DNA of 24,660 bases from Bacteroidales bacterium. Lineage in GTDB: Bacteria > Bacteroidota > Bacteroidia > Bacteroidales > B18-G4. The stretch spans positions 1 through 24,660 of the forward strand of contig JAUXCL010000012.1 of NCBI GenBank assembly GCA_030618905.1, read 5' to 3'. Shown in pieces: positions 23,413 to 24,660 of the stretch. The translations under genes and the position numbers were made by a program. Numbering within the stretch: the stretch's first letter is position 1; each line of letters opens with the position of its first letter. A model generated the notes under the pieces. The model had not been told where the DNA came from. It made no database searches and saw only the letters and a program-made list of their open reading frames with translations.

Positions 23413-24324
23413 TTATTTTTTTGTCAGCGACTGGAATACTTCCTCCAGGCTCTGGACCTGCTTGTTCAGGGAAAGGACCGTCATGCCACGCTTGACAGCG
23501 AATTCAAACAAGTCCTGACGGATGTCTTTTTCAGGATCGGAAGTGATCTTCCAGGTGTTTCTTTTAATACTCTGTACCTGTTTGACACCATGTATTTCTT
23601 CTAATTCTTCCGCTTTGACTTTTTTGTTGAATTCAACGGTAATAATATCCTGGTTTGTGACCATTCCTGAAAGGTTGGCAGTATAATCATCAGCTACAAT
23701 TTTACCATTATGGATGATGATAGCACGGTCACATATAGCTTCTACTTCCTGCATGATATGTGTGGAAAGCAGCACTGTTTTTTCCTGGCCTATCTTCTTG
23801 ATCAGGTTTCTGATTTCCAGCAGCTGGTTAGGGTCTAAGCCGGAAGTTGGCTCATCAAGTATCAGTACATCCGGGTTATGCAATAGGGCCTGTGCCAGCC
23901 CGACCCTTTGCCTGTAGCCTTTTGACAATGCACCGATCCTCTTATTTTGTTCCAGTTCCAGCCCGGTAAGGCCGATAATGTTGGAGATGCGTTCTTTCCT
24001 GACTTTACCAATCTTGTAAATACCGGCAATAAAGCCAAGGTATTCTTTTACATACATATCCAGGTACAGGGGGTTGTTCTCAGGAAGGTAACCTACCTTT
24101 TTTCGTACCTGAATTGATTCTTCAATCACATCATAGTTGTTGACACTCACCTCTCCTGAGCTAGCGGGAAGAAAGCAGGTGATAATCTTCATCATCGTTG
24201 ATTTACCGGCACCATTTGGGCCAAGCAAACCTACAACTTCGCCGGGTTGAATGATAAAGGATACATCATCCAGGGCTTTTTGCTTGCCAAACTTCTTTGT
24301 GATATTTTTAGCGATGACAGACAT
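23413..24324 (-). CDS. gldA: ABC transporter ATPase, GldA type
   Basis: The 303-residue ATPase has Walker A LGPNGAGKSTMMKI (about residue 36), the signature LSKGYRQRVGLAQALL (about residue 133), Walker B VLILDEPTSGLDP and the switch His in LLSTHIMQEVEA. A C-terminal extension of about 90 residues ends in VQSLEEVFQSLTKK, as in GldA. GldA joins GldF and GldG in an ABC transporter needed for gliding in F. johnsoniae. Neither permease is seen in this window. MSVIAKNITKKFGKQ at 24324 is the natural start; the open frame reaches 24423, but that part overlaps the upstream gene and matches nothing. It could instead be a general ABC-2 exporter ATPase. metK starts 69 bases downstream. Confidence 0.8.
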   Translation of the reverse strand: MSVIAKNITKKFGKQKALDDVSFIIQPGEVVGLLGPNGAGKSTMMKIITCFLPASSGEVSVNNYDVIEESIQVRKKVGYLPENNPLYLDMYVKEYLGFIAGIYKIGKVRKERISNIIGLTGLELEQNKRIGALSKGYRQRVGLAQALLHNPDVLILDEPTSGLDPNQLLEIRNLIKKIGQEKTVLLSTHIMQEVEAICDRAIIIHNGKIVADDYTANLSGMVTNQDIITVEFNKKVKAEELEEIHGVKQVQSIKRNTWKITSDPEKDIRQDLFEFAVKRGMTVLSLNKQVQSLEEVFQSLTKK

Positions 24325-24365
24325 TTCAATAGCTTTATCAAGCAGCGAAATTAATAAAAAACCCT

Positions 24366-24660
24366 TTAACCCTGCCTTTGCATTCTGAGAATGTAAACAA
24401 TGAAGGCTGCAAAAAACAGGCATTGACCAATACCGAAGATATACCAGTTAAAACTCAGAGGAATATATACAGCGGCCTGTTCAAAAACGGCCTGTTCATC
24501 CCTCATCAGGATAAAATCCCAGAAGGTAAACTTTTCCAGCATATATGCTGAATAGTCCTGTATGTAGGAGAAGATTACGATGAGTGAACCCAGTATCAGC
24601 AAAATCCATTCTATGCGGATCAGTGATGCTTTCAGGCCTTTACCGGAATAATGCAGGATC
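24366..24660 (-). CDS. C-terminal part of an unidentified membrane protein (5' end outside window)
   Basis: The frame is open from the window edge to a TAA at 24366-24368, giving about 98 residues of a longer protein. Two membrane helices are clear: WILLILGSLIVIFSYI and WYIFGIGQCLFFAAFIVYIL. Between them lies an aromatic/charged loop, and a short basic tail (RMQRQG) follows the second helix. The gene ends 41 bases before gldA on the same strand, so the two are probably co-transcribed. The helix pattern is not clearly that of GldF or GldG, and I cannot name the family from this fragment. Confidence 0.65.
   Translation of the reverse strand, partial: ILHYSGKGLKASLIRIEWILLILGSLIVIFSYIQDYSAYMLEKFTFWDFILMRDEQAVFEQAAVYIPLSFNWYIFGIGQCLFFAAFIVYILRMQRQG

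Noticed and set aside
24325..24423. N-terminal extension of gldA to 24423
   Set aside because: The extra residues match no ABC ATPase and overlap the upstream membrane protein gene; MSVIAKNI at 24324 is a normal start.

Overview
The window comes from a Bacteroidota chromosome. The signs are two gliding genes (gldB, gldA), two proteins with type IX secretion (T9SS) type A C-terminal sorting domains, a fused HU/SPOR protein, a PorT-type outer-membrane barrel, and TAnnTTTG (-7) promoter boxes at suitable distances from many starts. It is mostly a dense housekeeping region. I see no insertion sequence, phage, CRISPR array, tRNA or rRNA, and no gene-free stretch longer than about 185 bases. The exact genus cannot be told from this sequence.

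Layout. 1-2621 (minus): a YifB/ComM-type AAA+ ATPase running off the left edge, and the gliding lipoprotein GldB. 2805-5162 (plus): a PorT-family barrel and glutamine-dependent NAD synthetase. 5169-6487 (minus): the Fe-S pair nfu and mrp. 6571-8592 (minus): an HU-SPOR protein, trmB and an alkyltransferase-like protein, tightly coupled. 8644-12441 (minus): a GH3-family enzyme, an exported hypothetical protein, a deoxynucleoside kinase and kdsB. 12523-13338 (plus): ispE. 13342-15551 (minus): tgt and an LptF/LptG permease. 15623-19428 (plus): a family 2 glycosyltransferase overlapping an ECF sigma factor, then a long-form urocanate hydratase. 19485-22013: two divergent T9SS cargo genes. 22042-24660 (minus): metK, gldA and the 3' end of an unknown membrane protein gene.

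The most interesting locus is 19485-21137. One reading frame encodes a signal peptide, an Omp28-like thioredoxin-fold domain and a T9SS sorting domain. It is broken only by a single TGA at codon 39, exactly where the first cysteine of the redox CxxC should be (U-P-Y-C). That is the classic arrangement of a selenocysteine redox protein, and hairpins that might serve as a SECIS element follow the TGA. TGA is a normal stop elsewhere in the window. A nonsense mutation or base-call error remains possible. The proof would lie outside the window (selA, selB, selC, selD and homologues).

Other points: Tgt lacks the three zinc cysteines, Mrp lacks its CxxC, the MGMT-like protein has Ala for the acceptor Cys, promoter boxes predict leaderless ispE and perhaps nadE mRNAs, and a strong GC-rich hairpin lies across the metK stop codon.
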